From assembly GCA_905479535.1 (NCBI GenBank), contig CAJQMW010000460.1:1-6668 (forward strand): a stretch of DNA of 6,668 bases. The letters run 5' to 3'. Of the stretch, positions 5,790 through 6,668 are shown piece after piece. The position numbers and the translations under genes were made by a program. The stretch's first letter is position 1. Each line of letters begins with the position of its first letter. The notes below the pieces were generated by a model. That model ran no database searches, was not told where the DNA came from, and saw only the letters and a program-made list of their open reading frames with translations. This stretch comes from an uncultured Maribacter sp. (GTDB taxonomy: Bacteria > Bacteroidota > Bacteroidia > Flavobacteriales > Flavobacteriaceae).

Positions 5790-5834
5790 GATTCGTTTTT
5801 TTGATGATGTATAGAAACAATGATACAACGAATC
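5790..5834. promoter_or_regulatory. 8-bp inverted repeat next to the start of the NTF2-fold operon
   Basis: GATTCGTT at 5790-5797 and AACGAATC at 5827-5834 are perfect inverted copies separated by 29 bp. One arm touches the start codon of the gene ending at 5373. The pair encloses the possible -7 element at 5818-5825. It could be an operator pair, or, if both arms are transcribed, a leader hairpin covering the ribosome-binding region. A chance occurrence of 8 bp is not excluded. Confidence 0.35.
5818..5825 (-). promoter_or_regulatory. Possible promoter -7 element for the NTF2-fold gene pair
   Basis: On the minus strand TATCATTG differs from the Bacteroidota -7 consensus TAnnTTTG at one base and lies about 29 bp before the ATG. 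A T-run (CTCTTTTCC) about 19 bp upstream could serve as the -33 region. Weak but well placed. Confidence 0.3.
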
Positions 5835-5900
5835 CTATGGAAAAGAGCCTTCTAAAAGGGTAAAGAACTACAGATTTATAAATTCGGAAAAAGAAAGATG

Positions 5901-6668
5901 CTAGTTCTTCTGACTTTTGAATTTTGCGGGTGTGATGCCCTTTATTTTCTTAAAAGCGGCGTAAAAGGTAGAATTGGAATTAAAACCACACTCGCTCCCT
6001 ATAGCCTCTAACGTTAGCAAATCATTGGACAATAGCATTTCCTCTACCGCTCTAATTCGATATTCGTTCAAATAGTGGGAGAAGCCTTTTCCGATATTAT
6101 CGTTTAGAAATTGGGATAGACGGTGAGGCAGTATATGGAGTTCTTGGGCTACATCAGATAGTTTTAAATCCGGATTCTTGTACAATTGTTTTTCGGTCAT
6201 TAGTCGCTCAAGACCTATCGCGATAAACTTCGCTTCTTCATCTTCTATTTTCTTATTGCCGTATTTGACTTCCTTTTCAAAAAATACCGAGTTCTTGTTT
6301 TTCTTAAAAAACCATAAAAGGAGCAATAGGTAGAACAGAAAGGAAAATGACAATGCCCCAACAATATATGAAGTGTAGTTACTAGTAAAATAGGCTATCC
6401 AAATAATCAGAATTCCGACATAGATGCTCAAATGAAAAACTTGAAAATCATTCAATTTTTTAGTTTTTGAGAATAATTGTTGAAATGTCGTTTTGAATAG
6501 AAGACCTGAAATAATAAGGTAGGTCAGCCACTGTAGATAAATTATGCGAATTAGGTATGGTACCCAGAGATGGCGATATTCCCTATAGGGAATGATAACC
6601 CAGGCAACCGAAATTAGTATCACGTAGGGAATAATGTGGTAGTACCATTTAGCTGTAACCTTACTTTT
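5901..6668 (-). CDS. AraC-type transcriptional regulator with membrane N-terminus, 5' end beyond the right edge
   Basis: The frame stays open from the stop at 5901 to the window edge, 255 codons. A GTG at 6623 is an internal codon, because 15 further in-frame codons (KSKVTAKWYYHIIPY) precede it without a stop. The visible N-terminal part has about four hydrophobic segments, e.g. YVILISVAWVII, YLQWLTYLIISGLLF, LSIYVGILIIWIAYF and ALSFSFLFYLLLLLWFF, then a short KK-rich linker. The last ~105 residues form a complete AraC/XylS DNA-binding domain. Its first HTH is LKLSDVAQELHILPHRLSQF. The second carries the family signature, AIGSECGFNSNSTFYAAFKK then IKGITPAKFK. Such fusions are frequent in Bacteroidota and are thought to sense signals at the membrane. 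It lies directly upstream of the NTF2-fold gene pair on the same strand and may regulate it; that is positional inference. Confidence 0.9.
   Translation of the reverse strand, partial: KSKVTAKWYYHIIPYVILISVAWVIIPYREYRHLWVPYLIRIIYLQWLTYLIISGLLFKTTFQQLFSKTKKLNDFQVFHLSIYVGILIIWIAYFTSNYTSYIVGALSFSFLFYLLLLLWFFKKNKNSVFFEKEVKYGNKKIEDEEAKFIAIGLERLMTEKQLYKNPDLKLSDVAQELHILPHRLSQFLNDNIGKGFSHYLNEYRIRAVEEMLLSNDLLTLEAIGSECGFNSNSTFYAAFKKIKGITPAKFKSQKN

Overview
The window looks like a chromosomal segment of a flavobacterium-type Bacteroidota. The evidence is AT-rich intergenic DNA, start codons with little or no Shine-Dalgarno sequence, a Bacteroidota-style tyrosine integrase N-terminus, a serine hydrolase lipoprotein with a TPR tail, small secreted NTF2-fold proteins, and an AraC regulator with a membrane N-terminus. 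Genus cannot be decided from this sequence.

Layout. (1) 1-245, minus: the 5' part of an unrecognised gene that runs off the left edge. (2) 246-867: non-coding and AT-rich, with one strong hairpin at 641-674. (3) 868-1233, plus: the N-terminal 121 residues of a tyrosine recombinase, cut off where sequence resembling an insertion-sequence end begins. (4) About 1229-2400: a GC-rich IS3-family element on the minus strand. It has an intact orfB (DDE transposase) and an orfA that has lost its 5' end. (5) About 2400-2558, plus: the 3' tail of an unrelated gene whose front part is missing. (6) 2703-2819, minus: a decayed C-terminal fragment of a paralogue of the NTF2-like gene at 4896-5348, with an in-frame stop. 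(7) 2945-4762, plus: an intact beta-lactamase-fold serine hydrolase lipoprotein with TPR repeats. (8) 4837-4864: a perfect 10-bp inverted repeat between convergent genes. (9) 4896-5348 and 5373-5789, minus: two tandem genes for small secreted NTF2-fold proteins. (10) 5901-6668, minus: a membrane-anchored AraC-type regulator that runs off the right edge.

Reading. The left 2.8 kb is a scar of mobile DNA: an integrase stump, a one-end-truncated IS and an orphan gene tail lie side by side, so deletion or recombination has accompanied insertion. The right 3.8 kb is an ordinary accessory module. A secreted or anchored hydrolase converges on a two-gene NTF2-fold cassette, which sits downstream of a regulator that could control it; that link is inferred from position only. 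The hydrolase is bracketed by two same-orientation copies (about 85% identical over 105 bp) of the end of the NTF2-like gene. This suggests an older duplication or exchange. I see no CRISPR array, rRNA, convincing tRNA or clearly new multi-gene system.
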